DNA of 64,000 nucleotides from Chitinophaga varians (GTDB lineage Bacteria; Bacteroidota; Bacteroidia; Chitinophagales; Chitinophagaceae), in assembly GCF_012641275.1 (NCBI RefSeq), contig NZ_JABAIA010000003.1, positions 558,001 to 622,000 on the forward strand. The letters are read 5' to 3'. Positions 47,901 through 53,000 of the stretch are shown here, in pieces. The translations under genes were made by a program, and so were the position numbers. The notes beneath the pieces were generated by a model. The model did not search any database and had not been told where the DNA came from. It was given only the letters and a program-made list of their open reading frames with translations. Each line of letters begins with the position of its first letter. Positions within the stretch are counted from its first letter, which is position 1.

Positions 47901-49829
47901 CGGCGGATGGCCCGGCATTTTGAGCAGCTGCTGCGTACCGCAGTGGCCACACCGCAGGCCAGCATCGGTACTATGTCCATGCTGAGCAGTGCGGAAGAAA
48001 CGGAGCTCCTGCATACATTCAATGCTTCGGCTGTTGATTATCCGCTTAACAATACCATCATTGATCAGTTGAAGGTCCAGGTAGAACTGCAACCAGAAGC
48101 CACCGCGCTGATATTCACAGGCCAGCATTTAACCTATCGTGAGCTGGACGAACGCGCGGCGCAGGTAGCGCACTACCTCCGCAGCAAAGGCGTTGCCAAC
48201 CACTCGCTGGTGCCCATCTGCCTTGAACGTTCGCTGGAAATGATCATCAGCATACTGGGCATCCTGAAGGCCGGTGCGGCCTATGTGCCCATCGATCCGG
48301 AATACCCGGCAGACCGTATCAGCTACATGCTGGCAGATACCGGTGCTGATGTGATGGTCAGCAGCAACAGCTGCAGCAGCAAACTGCGTGTAGCCAATCC
48401 CGATGCGACCATCGTGCTGGTAGATGAAGAAGCCGCCGCCATCGGCAATTGCCCGGTAACTGAACCGGCGAGACTGCCGGCACCGGGAGACCTGGCTTAT
48501 GTGATCTATACTTCCGGATCTACCGGTAAGCCCAAAGGCGTAATGCTGGAACACCGTGGCGTGGTAAACCTCGCCCTCAGCCAGCGCGATGCCCTGTGGC
48601 TGAAGCCTGGCATGCGTTCTCTCCAGTTTGCCTCTTTCGGTTTTGACGCTTCCTGCTACGAAATATTCAATACCCTGCTGAGCGGCGGTATCCTGGTGCT
48701 GCCGCGCAAAGAAGACCTGCTGTCGGCCGATAGCTTCGCGGAACTGGTGAATACCCAACAGGTAGACCTGGTAACACTGCCGCCTTCTTACCAGCATATT
48801 ATCAAAGACGTGTTAGGACCGGTGAGGACCATCGTGTCTGCGGGAGAGCCGCTGAACCGCGAAGACGGCAAGTACCTGCAAGGCAAAGGCATCCGGCTGA
48901 TTAACGCCTACGGGCCTACGGAGAATACCGTTTGTACCACGCTCACCGACCAGCCTATACGGGAAGATAATGTGGTGACCATCGGTAAGCCTATTGCCAA
49001 TGTAAACGTATACATCCTGGACCGCTATGGCGCTTTGTGCCCCATCGGCGTGGCAGGGGAGATGTGCATCGGAGGTGCTAACCTCGCCCGTGGTTACCTC
49101 CATCGCGAAACACTGACCAGGGAGAAATTTATCCCGCATCCTTTCAGTACTGTGCCGGGCGCCCGCCTGTACCGCACGGGAGATACCGCCCGCTGGCTCG
49201 CAGACGGCAATATCGAATACATCGGCCGTATAGACCATCAGGTGAAAATACGCGGCTTCCGTATTGAGCTGGGCGAAATTGAAACCGTCCTGCAGGAATG
49301 CGCACTGGTAAACGAAGCCGTAGTGCTGGCAAGGGCCGATGGTGCCGACAACAAACGGTTGGTGGGTTATATCGTGCCGCAGGGCGACTTTGACAAGGAA
49401 GGCATCCTCAGTTACCTGAAGGAAAAACTGCCGGAATACATGGTGCCTGCCCTGCTGATACCCATGGAACAACTGCCGGTGACTGCCAGCGGTAAAATAG
49501 ACCGCCGTGCCCTGCCTGATCCGGACGATCTGCACAAAGGCACCTTCGTTGCACCCCGGGATACCATGGAAGAAGACCTGGCCACTATCTGGCAGGAACT
49601 GCTGGAAGTACCACAGGTAGGCATATACGATGATTTCTTTGAACTGGGCGGCGACTCGCTGCTGGCGGTAAGGGTGGTGGCCCACCTCAAACGGAAGCTG
49701 GCCATTCAGCTCTCTGTCAGCAAGCTGTTTGAATGTAAAAACATCGCGCAGCTGGCCGCCTACATCCAGGCGGTGACGACTGCCGCCCCAACCGAAAGTG
49801 ATGCCGCCTATGATGTACATGAGCTGTAA
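29742..49829 (+). CDS. Giant five-module NRPS
   Basis: 6695 aa in one frame. It opens with a TubC-type docking domain (~5-62), then C(84-520, HHIAADG 212)-A with an inserted N-methyltransferase (A 530-985 and ~1410-1440; SAM motif LEIGSGTG ~1067)-T(Ser1491). Next come C(1549-, HHIASDG 1677)-A-T(Ser2549)-E(HHLAVDG 2733), C(3065-, HHILFDG 3211)-A-T(Ser4073)-E(HHLAVDA 4257), C(4585-, HHILLDG 4731)-A-T(Ser5592) and C(5650-, HHIASDG 5778)-A-T(Ser6639). Nonribosomal codes read Val-like, Thr, Ser, Asp and aromatic. It ends in a short acidic tail (AAYDVHEL), with the next NRPS 42 bp later. All core motifs are intact except the second E domain's HHxxxDA. Confidence 0.95.
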   Translation: MPSLNVNDIVALLQQAAENGVTLSFENNNLLLDIAEDREIDESFLTKLRQHKVHLIEYLKQQGDGQAYTNEITPLAAIFEGHVPLSFSQERLWFIDQLQGSVQYHMRGAFRINGRLDTASLERTFQAIVNRHEVLRTVILQEEGRPYQHLLQKDTWHMGLTDDDRYREDPEQLHAYITTLFNIPFDLSKDHTFRAHLIKLAPDVHMLVIVIHHIAADGWSLSVLINEMVKLYAVYSSGHADTTQPLPVQYADYALWQRKNLQGILLDKKLAYWRKKLSGTTLLELPADGDRGMLKSTRGAMITFTINTTLTERLRQLSHERQATLYMTLLAAFKVLLYRYSGVEDVCVGGAIAGRMQKEVEGLIGFFVNTLALRSDLGGNPAFTDFLEQLKNTMLDAYENQEAPFEKVVEMMGGERDISKNPLFQVIFVLQNAPQMPSLKLGDATISREPVKHITSLFDQFWSLEENQEGLKVELEYCVDLFSEATMQRMVTHYLQLLNAVVDNPTGQVGSFDILPAEEKKAVLHSFNDTAVAYPAGQTITALFDQQAQKTPGAIALSFGSEQLTYRTLEDRANRLAQYLKNLGVRPGMFVPLCLDRSVELIIGILGILKAGGVYVPIDPEYPKERIRFMLQDTGGNRILTNTAYQALLLEAAPDAVLLCTDQMTAALEALPGIPVQTNLTADAVAYVMYTSGSTGKPKGALVTHRNVVSLATGGNFVPLGPDDVLLSTGSPSFDATTIEYWGMLLNGGQLVMCPQHHFLDNRLLRDEIRNRKVTKMWFTASWFNQLVDDDIQLFEGLAVVMVGGEKLSEEHIRRFRAAWPQTTVINGYGPTENTTFSLTYPIDTLIRGKSIPIGRPLGNRTAYVLDAFGNPAPIGVAGELYVGGAGVSAGYLHQPELTAEKFVADPFSGEQGARLYRTGDRARWLADGTVEYLGRIDDQVKIRGYRIEPGEIEKVLNSLDEVTAGAVVVKQQAPGEKRLVGYYIPDQQAIRRKEAQLYLQQVETWKELYETAYTKAEEVPDLDEEFNITGWNDSFTGGAIAPELMAQWLQDITKVILAESPKRVLEIGSGTGLIYYQLAGHIDRYIGTDFSSVSMAQIQRRIDKKERTYPDTTLKLCAAHDVTIDEQESVDTIILNSIVQYFPGEQYMTDVLTKCVSLLKGNGTIIIGDVRDLRLLPSFKRRLQLAVLQDRTNIREFNWQVEQEVLKEEELCFSPAYFYQLANIFPEITHINIQWKEADYSNELSLYRYTVIIHVGKEKNVLRTNWQSWDALEDKNSVLDELTADHDIIALKDVPNPRLWKERLLDLALRSKAVETVRELAAFSTKADPETRMVQEIIRLAKAKGYHYRLLVHEDPLKADLVLERHPFDGIIERATVPAVAATTPRTSVPLFPDICALIQRDIRETMARLLPDYMVPTDFVALQQLPLTNNGKTDRRFLSEREDLQRKSNIHYQAPVTPTERELAAIWTDLLRVDTIGVKDNFFESGGHSLLATRAVSAIRKVLNVEMAVRDFFLYPTISQQAAYLDQQDRSRLLPPVLTGRRPSLIPLSFSQERLWFIDELEGSLAYHMPLALRLKGALNKEALVKALQALVNRHEILRTVIREKNGTAYQQVMDKDKWQMDVSQWDLRLTDTATLHKHILSVINTPFNLLEDHMLRAHLMEGAHEEYILVMVMHHIASDGWSVSILVNELAAYYEAYTENSPAAVAELELQYADFAVWQRNWLTPEVLETRLEYWKQQLEGVAPLNLPTDRTRPVVQSRRGSMATFKIENILKEQLKQLAQQQDATLFMTLLAAFKVLLHRYSGQDDICVGSPVAGRIQQEVEGLIGFFVNTLALRSDLGNNPSFTTLLQQVKETTLGAYDHQEVPFEKIVDAVVTSRDLSRTPLFQVVFGLQNMPDIPAISLGSVSVKEEVFEHTTAQFDLSFSAIENRDGIEVNVEYCSDLFDHRTILRLWQHFEQLLRSVVLKPEEKIGLLPMLAKGEREQLLETFNAAAVGYPKEKTIVDLLMEQALRTPGAVAVSLDGDTLTYKELHARSNQLAHHLREKGVKEDTLVPICIERSLEMIIGILGILKAGGAYVPIDPDYPEERIRFMLEDTAATVIVTSSNCKDKVKTGRKDVVLVAADKKLRTPAAHKAAPPVTQLTPSNLAYVIYTSGSTGNPKGVLIEHRNVVRLFETDAPLYDFNSDDVWTMFHSFCFDFSVWEMYGALFYGGRVVIVPKPVAQDAIAFGELLLKEKVTVLNQTPSAFYVLQDYLTGVADKVPVRYVIFGGEALNPGKVQPWLQRYSDCRLINMYGITETTVHVTYQPIALHHANSGSVIGVPIPTLSLYILDPYGGLAPAGVAGELHVGGAGLARGYLHRPELTETRFVADPFSNDPEARMYRTGDLGRWLPDGTVEYLGRIDDQVKIRGFRIELGEIESVMTKCELVNQAVVLAKADSKGNKRLVGYVVPNGTYDRAAILAYLKDKLPDYMVPAILVELDKLPLTRNGKVDKKALPDADAGAVLANEYIAPRTDTERALALIWKDLLGVERVGLHDNFFELGGDSIITIQVVSRARRAGYHLHPRDLFLHQTIGSLAAMLGAGQQTENAGEQGTLTGESGLLPIQQWYFDSEPPAVSHYNQGLWAKIDKDVTPEAMATAIASLVRYHDALRFTYQQQPSGWKQHYGHTEGALEVVDLRAISSAALPEQVLSYAEAAHRSLDITAGTLLHATLLLTPSAEAHNHLLLAIHHLAVDGVSWRVLLEDLVLLLKNKDNKPVEEVLGAKGTSMRQWQEALAAYGNQLLLTSQPAYWEKIVGRYTPLKKQKDNSRPVTLKDIRQQQVRLDAAKTIALLQEAPRAYHTEVNDILLCALAQAVAEWNGQQQVIIGLEGHGREDIAKGIDTTHTVGWFTSLYPVLLDVAGKQDTGAALKSVKEQLRQVPDRGIGFGVLKYLAKAPALQGKDSWDIVFNYLGQSDRVVSEAGPVRHADELPGQAMSPDYPVHEKIAVNSIIQNGELVLDWSYSTHHFEAADIAALSALYLKQLEELIAHCSSRQEAVFTPSDFGLGNVISIAELDTFMAGSFRGAPRQGQVEGIYRLSGLQEGMLFHGLYDKHNAAYIEQLGCDLEDPDISLLQQSWNHLLGRYSVLRTGFYYDEFSIPLQCAYEQVQMPFELLDYSHLDAAAQQQALKDYEVADQERGIDFTEVPLMRVALIRLADKRYRMLWTFHHILFDGWSLAVLLENLLDTYERLSAGQPAGTYEKDRYSDYIHYVEQQDKAQASAYWQGYLKDADEGTLLPFIPATAARTKGAGVYKAVSVLLDKDTTTTLTRFAQQQRVTINTIMQGVWAFLLSRYTGRNEVTYGVTVSGRPEDLPGVEQRVGLYINTLPLHTSVQENSRMVSWLQDIQAAQLESREFQYTGLDTIQRGAGISGDLFESLLVFENYPVGKAVGADHWRLRVDNVSVHEHTNYPLDIIIEAGETTSVRFNYNSDILLEGYVKAIAGHFEQVLLQIMSSGNVLVRELEWLTNTEREQLRVFNDTAADYPQDKTLVSLFTEQAGRTPEAVATVFEEETLTYRQLEERSAQLAAYLHSKGVGKETLVPVLLERSNNMIVAILGVMRAGGAYVPVDPSYPEDRVHYMLKDTKVKVVLGDSRTAALVPADVTVIRLDTDWAAISNLPPLAPDVKITPDNLAYVIYTSGSTGNPKGAMNEHKGVVNRLLWAQDYFGLLPQDAVLQKTTFSFDVSVWELFWPLISGAKLVFAKPEGQKDADYLQAAIRHYGITTIHFVPSLLNVFLENITNGACPSLQRVLCSGEALKPQQVMAVREKLPHVELYNLYGPTEAAIEVTCWHAAKAGHVDIVPIGRPVANTQLYILDKSGHLLPPGIAGELHIGGVQVARGYLHRNDLTKEKFVADPFSQTAGATLYRTGDLCRWLPDGNIEYLGRIDDQVKIRGFRVEPGEIENALLDSQLVSDAAVVVREDAGGHKRLIGYVVPAATFDKEAILSAIRERLPEYMVPAILVPLTAIPLTASGKVNRKALPDPDFTTVAAGEYTAPRNETEALLAGIWQQLLNLPRIGVYDNFFESGGDSIITIQVVSRARRAGLEFQPRDIFTHQTIAALATALQSRSQTVLAGEQGLLTGASGLLPIQQWYLETAGPDVPYFNQSVPLTISKQIGADTLAAAIKQLLATHDSLRFRYTYTGGHWEQAYGDYEGVLDVEDLQAVPAEQLPDRMAQLALHYHGTLSLESGILVRAVLVQTPATEKDNRLLMVVHHLAVDAVSWRILLEDLELLLQKGPGALTMPKGTSYRQWQQALTSYGQSARLQSQLPFWEQVKERHLPLRTDFNSKAAVTASDIRTQEVRLSTALTQQLLQRTTSAYRTEVNDLLLAALTRTLSTWSGGAGTVIGLEGHGREDIATGVDTSRTVGWFTSLYPVYLPAAEGEGPDALLKTVKESLRKVADKGIGYGVLKYINKTTSLQGSHPWDIIFNYLGQVDNVTQGGSYLGIAHESSGAGMSPELPVNEKMGVDCIVQGGELVVQWKYSQAHYDPATITQLAADYLSQLEALILHCVAQQETKATPADYGLGREISWQELDRFLDTPHKGAARRKQVSGLYRLSGLQEGMLFHGLYDGESGTYIEQFICDLEQLRPHAFIQSWNRLLQQYTILRTAFYYDEFSIPVQCVYEQVEIPVTILDYRHLDKAAQEEDFAAFKADDLRQGFDFREAPLMRLTLVQLQDNNYRMLWTSHHILLDGWSLPVLVDSLLNTYELLVTGKELPAVTTDHFEDYIRYQEKQDKEQLAAFWKQYLQGATEGTLLPFIDAATARTKGSGVYLEHQLALDRTLTQKLTAFAQQHHITTSTLMEGVWAYLLYRYTGRDEISYGVTVSGRPDDLPGVEQRVGLYINTLPLHTNVDEKQNVVAWLQAIQEGQLKSRDYQYASLNDVQQWTGAGSDLFDSSITFQNYPVNEVLESRKWALRIRNVEIHPHTNYPLTIIIAIAEQTSLLFAYNSGLLPEAAVRMIAGHFQTVLEQLATQQVEILADIEPLTTAEKAGLINTSRVDYPKDATVVSLFEAQADRVARETAVVFEDDSLTWQQLEDRANQLARYLRNLGVQPGELVPLCIERSVHLIVGMLGILKAGAAYVPIDPEFPAERTAFVLKDTGARIVVSSDACAQLLPQRPSLQVIAIDGTSAKISVLDTARIGAVVSPDSVAYVIYTSGSTGQPKGVLVTHGNLVDYTYGLKAATPLDTCHTFGLLSSVATDLGNTVIFGSLLTGGALHLFSKDAINDPEKINRYLRRHPLDCIKIVPSHWKALCSGDTLLLPEKLLVFGGEALEGGVIDSIRAAKATCTVVNHYGPTETTIGKLLHVVSADKVYGKTVPIGKPFSNTNVYIVSPAGKLCPACVPGELLIGGAGVAKGYLHQPALTENKFITDPFQPGAGQRLYRTGDLVKYLPDGNILFLGRIDDQVKIRGYRVEPGEIASVLAAFDNISQAVVMVKTDASGDKRLVAYVVPNGEYDREGLTAYIRQELPDYMHPSAVVVLDHFPLLPNGKIDRKALPDPEVAATTGEDYTAPSTPTEIKMAAIWARLLDVEQVGLHDDFFALGGHSLLAIRLISAIRKELTAEVVIGDVFDYPTVKALSARLEGNRVDTTVPAVVKQERPKQVPLSFSQERLWFIDQMEGSVHYHVPVVLRLKGDLQPQVLEDALRTIVDRHEVLRTVIEQEDGQPFQRVKPAGNWRLDRISRPTYLNDKEALHEEIARLVAIPFDLQHDHMLRVHLISLSEQEHLIVVILHHIASDGWSNTILVDELVELYAAGVEGRTPQLKALPVQYADYALWQRNYLSGDVLEEQLGYWKRQLDDVAPLQLPTDFTRPAVQSNRGARFWFMLDKELTGNIRALCQEEGVTLFMTLLAAYNVLLHRYSGQDDICVGSPVAGRTQHESEALIGLFINTIALRADLRDNPVFSAFLQQVKATTLGAFTHQEVPFEKIVDAVVKDRDVSRTPLFQAAFVLQNAPAVPELKLQDVQFAIEDIPYTSTKVDLNFTLEEVGEELRGCVEYCADLFREDTIRRMARHFEQLLRTAVATPQASIGTMSMLSSAEETELLHTFNASAVDYPLNNTIIDQLKVQVELQPEATALIFTGQHLTYRELDERAAQVAHYLRSKGVANHSLVPICLERSLEMIISILGILKAGAAYVPIDPEYPADRISYMLADTGADVMVSSNSCSSKLRVANPDATIVLVDEEAAAIGNCPVTEPARLPAPGDLAYVIYTSGSTGKPKGVMLEHRGVVNLALSQRDALWLKPGMRSLQFASFGFDASCYEIFNTLLSGGILVLPRKEDLLSADSFAELVNTQQVDLVTLPPSYQHIIKDVLGPVRTIVSAGEPLNREDGKYLQGKGIRLINAYGPTENTVCTTLTDQPIREDNVVTIGKPIANVNVYILDRYGALCPIGVAGEMCIGGANLARGYLHRETLTREKFIPHPFSTVPGARLYRTGDTARWLADGNIEYIGRIDHQVKIRGFRIELGEIETVLQECALVNEAVVLARADGADNKRLVGYIVPQGDFDKEGILSYLKEKLPEYMVPALLIPMEQLPVTASGKIDRRALPDPDDLHKGTFVAPRDTMEEDLATIWQELLEVPQVGIYDDFFELGGDSLLAVRVVAHLKRKLAIQLSVSKLFECKNIAQLAAYIQAVTTAAPTESDAAYDVHEL
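29988..34330 (+). other. NRPS module 2: C-A(nMT; Val-like)-T
   Basis: Pocket code DAIWMGGTF(K), close to the Val code DAFWIGGTFK. The N-methyltransferase sits between A-domain motifs A8 and A9 (about 32700-33900), so the residue is expected as N-methyl-valine or similar. The A-domain C-terminal piece resumes at LPDYMVPTDF. Confidence 0.8.
34383..38870 (+). other. NRPS module 3: C-A(Thr)-T-E
   Basis: Code DFWNIGMVH(K) is identical to the standard Thr code. Carrier serine 2549 lies in LGGDSIITIQ, the carrier type found before E domains. The E domain (~37520-38870) has HHLAVDGVSWR. D-Thr or D-allo-Thr is expected. Confidence 0.88.
38880..43430 (+). other. NRPS module 4: C-A(Ser)-T-E
   Basis: Code DVWHLSLIE(K), one change (D331 to E) from the Ser code DVWHLSLIDK. 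The C domain is of the D-accepting type (YRLSGLQEGMLFHGLYD). In the E domain the active motif reads HHLAVDAVSWR, with Gly replaced by Ala. Confidence 0.85.
43440..46640 (+). other. NRPS module 5: C-A(Asp)-T
   Basis: Code DLTKVGHIG(K) equals the surfactin-type Asp code. The A-domain core reads ATDLGNTVIFGSL, the usual Asp/Asn variant. No E domain; the carrier reads LGGHSLLAIR. The following C domain is the L-accepting type. Confidence 0.88.
46680..49790 (+). other. NRPS module 6: C-A(aromatic)-T
   Basis: Code DAYTVAAVC(K), one residue from a Tyr code (DASTVAAVCK) and near Phe (DAWTIAAVCK). No E domain. Because CmlA acts on an aromatic amino acid, this carrier is one plausible site for the beta-hydroxylase. 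Confidence 0.78.
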
Positions 49830-49871
49830 GTCGGTATCCATCAACATTTACTGGTATTATAATTACAACAT

Positions 49872-50045
49872 ATGATTGAGGTTAATTTTGATAAAGCAAT
49901 AGCGGTAGTAGCAAAAGCCCGGGCACAGGGAGTTATACTTTTTCTGGAAGATGGTAAAATCAAATTCCGGACACCGAAAGATGCCGGTATTACGCCGGAA
50001 CTGCTGGAGGAAATTAAACTGCACCGGGATGAGATCAACGCATTG
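49872..50045 (+). other. TubC-type N-terminal docking domain of the third NRPS
   Basis: MIEVNFDKAIAVVAKARAQG then VILFLEDGKIKFRTPKD and LEEIKLHRDEINALLHQ give the helix, hairpin and helix pattern of TubC_N. It differs from the docking domain of the second NRPS, which would allow distinct partner choice. Confidence 0.8.
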
Positions 50046-53000
50046 CTGCATCAGTCCATCTCTGCAGAAACGGCGCCCATCAAGGCAGGTGCGGCAGCGG
50101 GCCATACAGGCGTGCGGCTGTCGTTCAGCCAGGAAAGGCTTTGGTTCATCGACCAACTGGAAGGAAGTGTTAAATACCATATTCCCATTGTACTGAAGCT
50201 CAAAGGAGATCTGCATGTGGAAGCCCTGCAGCAGGCGCTGCGCACCATTGTCAACCGCCATGAGGTGTTACGTACTGTGTTCAGGGACATCGCCGGGGTG
50301 GCCTCCCAGCTGGTGTTAGATAAAGACGCCTGGCAGATGGAGATGATCACGGCGCCGGAATATTATCATGACCCGGCAGCATTAGCGCAGGCCATACAAA
50401 CGATTATCGATACGCCCTTTGACCTGGCGACCGATCATATGCTGCGCGCCAGCCTGATCACACCGGGAGCAGGGGAATATATTCTGGTGGTAGTAATGCA
50501 CCATATCGCGGCAGACGGCTGGTCAACCGGCATCATCGTGCGGGAACTGGTAGAGCTGTACCACGCCGGCGTATCAGGTGCAGCGCCGCAGTTGCCGGCG
50601 ATGGAGATACAATACGCAGACTATGCCGTATGGCAACGTCAGTACCTCTCCGGTGATACGCTGGCCGCGCAGTTAGGGTACTGGAGAGGTCAGCTCTCCG
50701 GTACCCCGGTACTGGACCTGCCGGCGGATTACCCGCGGCCGGCTGTTCAGAGCAGCCGCGGCGCTGTGATTACGTTTAACCTTGACCGTGATGAGTCCGA
50801 TAAGATAAAGACCTTTTCCCGGCAACAGGGCGTTACGGTATTTATGACACTGCTGGCGGCTTTTAAGGTATTGCTGTACCGTTATACCGGCCAGGAAGAT
50901 ATCTGCGTCGGTACACCGGTGGCCGGCAGAACACGGAAAGAAACAGATAACCTCGTTGGCTTTTTTATCAACTCACTGGCATTACGCAGTGACCTGTCGG
51001 GACACCCGTCGTTTATCTCCCTGTTACAGCAGGTAAAACAAACGACCCTTGCGGCATACGACTACCAGGAACTGCCCTTCGAGAAGATAGTGGAGGTGGT
51101 GGTAAAAGAAAGGGACATGGCCAGAAACCCATTGTTCCAGGTGATGTTTGCCCTGCAAAACACGCCGGCAGCACCGGAACTGGAACTGGACGGCGTTACG
51201 TTCTCCTACATGGACACAGCACATACCACCGCCAAATTTGACCTTACCTGTTCCTTTGAAGAGACGACAACCGGCTTTGCAGGAAGGATGGAATACTGCA
51301 CCGATCTGTTTGATGCGTCAACCATCCAACGGATGATCGGGCATTTGCAGCTGCTGATAAAAAATGTCCTGCAGACACCTGATGAACCTGTTCACTTGTT
51401 ACCCCTGCTGTCTGCCGAAGAGCGGGAGCAGGCGCTGACTACTTTTAACAATACAGCTGTTCCCTATGCCGATGACCAGTCCATTGTGGCGCTATATTCC
51501 GCGTGGGCGCAACAGACGCCCAAAGCCACGGCACTCCTGTATGGAGACGCCGTGATGTCTTACGGTGAACTGGAAACGCTGTCCAATCAGCTGGCGCATT
51601 ACCTGCGGAGCAAAGGCGTGCAACAGGGAGGCATCGTTCCTGTTTGTACGGAACGCTCCATCGATATGATGGTGGGCATTCTCGCCATCCTCAAAACCGG
51701 TGCGGCATATATGCCGCTGGACCCGGCCTATCCGGCGGAAAGGCTGCGTTTCATGCTGGATGAAAGCCGCAGTAGCGTGCTATTGACTACGACGGACTTT
51801 CAAAACCGCTTCCTGGAGGAGCAGCCGGACAGGGAGCTGGTGTTGGTTGACCAGCTGCCGGCGTTGCTGACAGGACAACCGGACACTATGCCCGGTAATC
51901 CGCCATCTGCCAATGATCTGGCTTATGTGATGTATACATCCGGTTCTACCGGCAAACCCAAAGGCGTGCTGGTAACACACCGCAATGTAACAAGCCTGGT
52001 ATTGCAACCAAATTATGTTTCGTTGGACGCCGGTAAGACGATCCTGTCTGCCGGGTCGCTGGCCTTCGATGCCACCACCTTTGAATATTGGGGTGCGCTG
52101 TTACATGGGGGCCGGCTGGCGCTCAGCGTTGGCAATAGTTTGCTCGACAGTGCGGTGTTTAAACAAGAGCTATACAGCAAAGCGGTAACGACGTTGTTTA
52201 TCACGACAAGCTGGTTTAATCAACTGGTGGATACGGACATTACTGTATTCGCCCGGTTGTCAGCCATTCTCACCGGTGGTGAAAAGATGTCTGAGAAACA
52301 TGTGGAGCGTTTCCGGCAGGCATATCCTGATATCAGTATTAGTAACATATACGGCCCTACGGAGAATACCACTTTCTCTTTAAGTTATTATATCAATGAC
52401 CGGGGACCTGCTTCCAATACGCCGATAGGCGTGCCGCTGAATAACCGTACAGCCTATGTGCTGGACGATGCACAACAGCTGGTGCCGGTAGGCGTAGCCG
52501 GTGAATTATACGTAGGCGGGGCTGGCTTGGCCTCTGGTTACCTCGATCGGCCGGAGCTGACAGCAGAGAAATTTATCGCTCATCCTTTCAGCAATAATCC
52601 GGAAGAAAAGCTCTATCGCACCGGGGACCGCGCCAGGTGGCTGCCGGACGGCAATATCGTATACATGGGCCGCGTCGATGATCAGGTGAAAATTCGCGGC
52701 CACCGTATAGAACCAGGTGAGGTGGAAGGCGTATTGCTGGCCTCTCCTGATGTGGCTCAGGGTATAGTGGTCGTCAAAACGGATGATAAAGGCATCAAAA
52801 GGCTGGTGGCTTACGTAGTGCCGGTCAATACTTTAGATAAAGATCAGTTGGTTAGCTACCTGAAAGTGAAGCTGCCGGAATACATGGTGCCTTCGGTCAT
52901 CGTACCGATGGATAAATTCCCGGTCACTGCCAACGGAAAGATTGATAAGAAAGCGTTGCCGGAGCCTGAATTGAACACCTTGTCTGCCCATAGCTATGTA

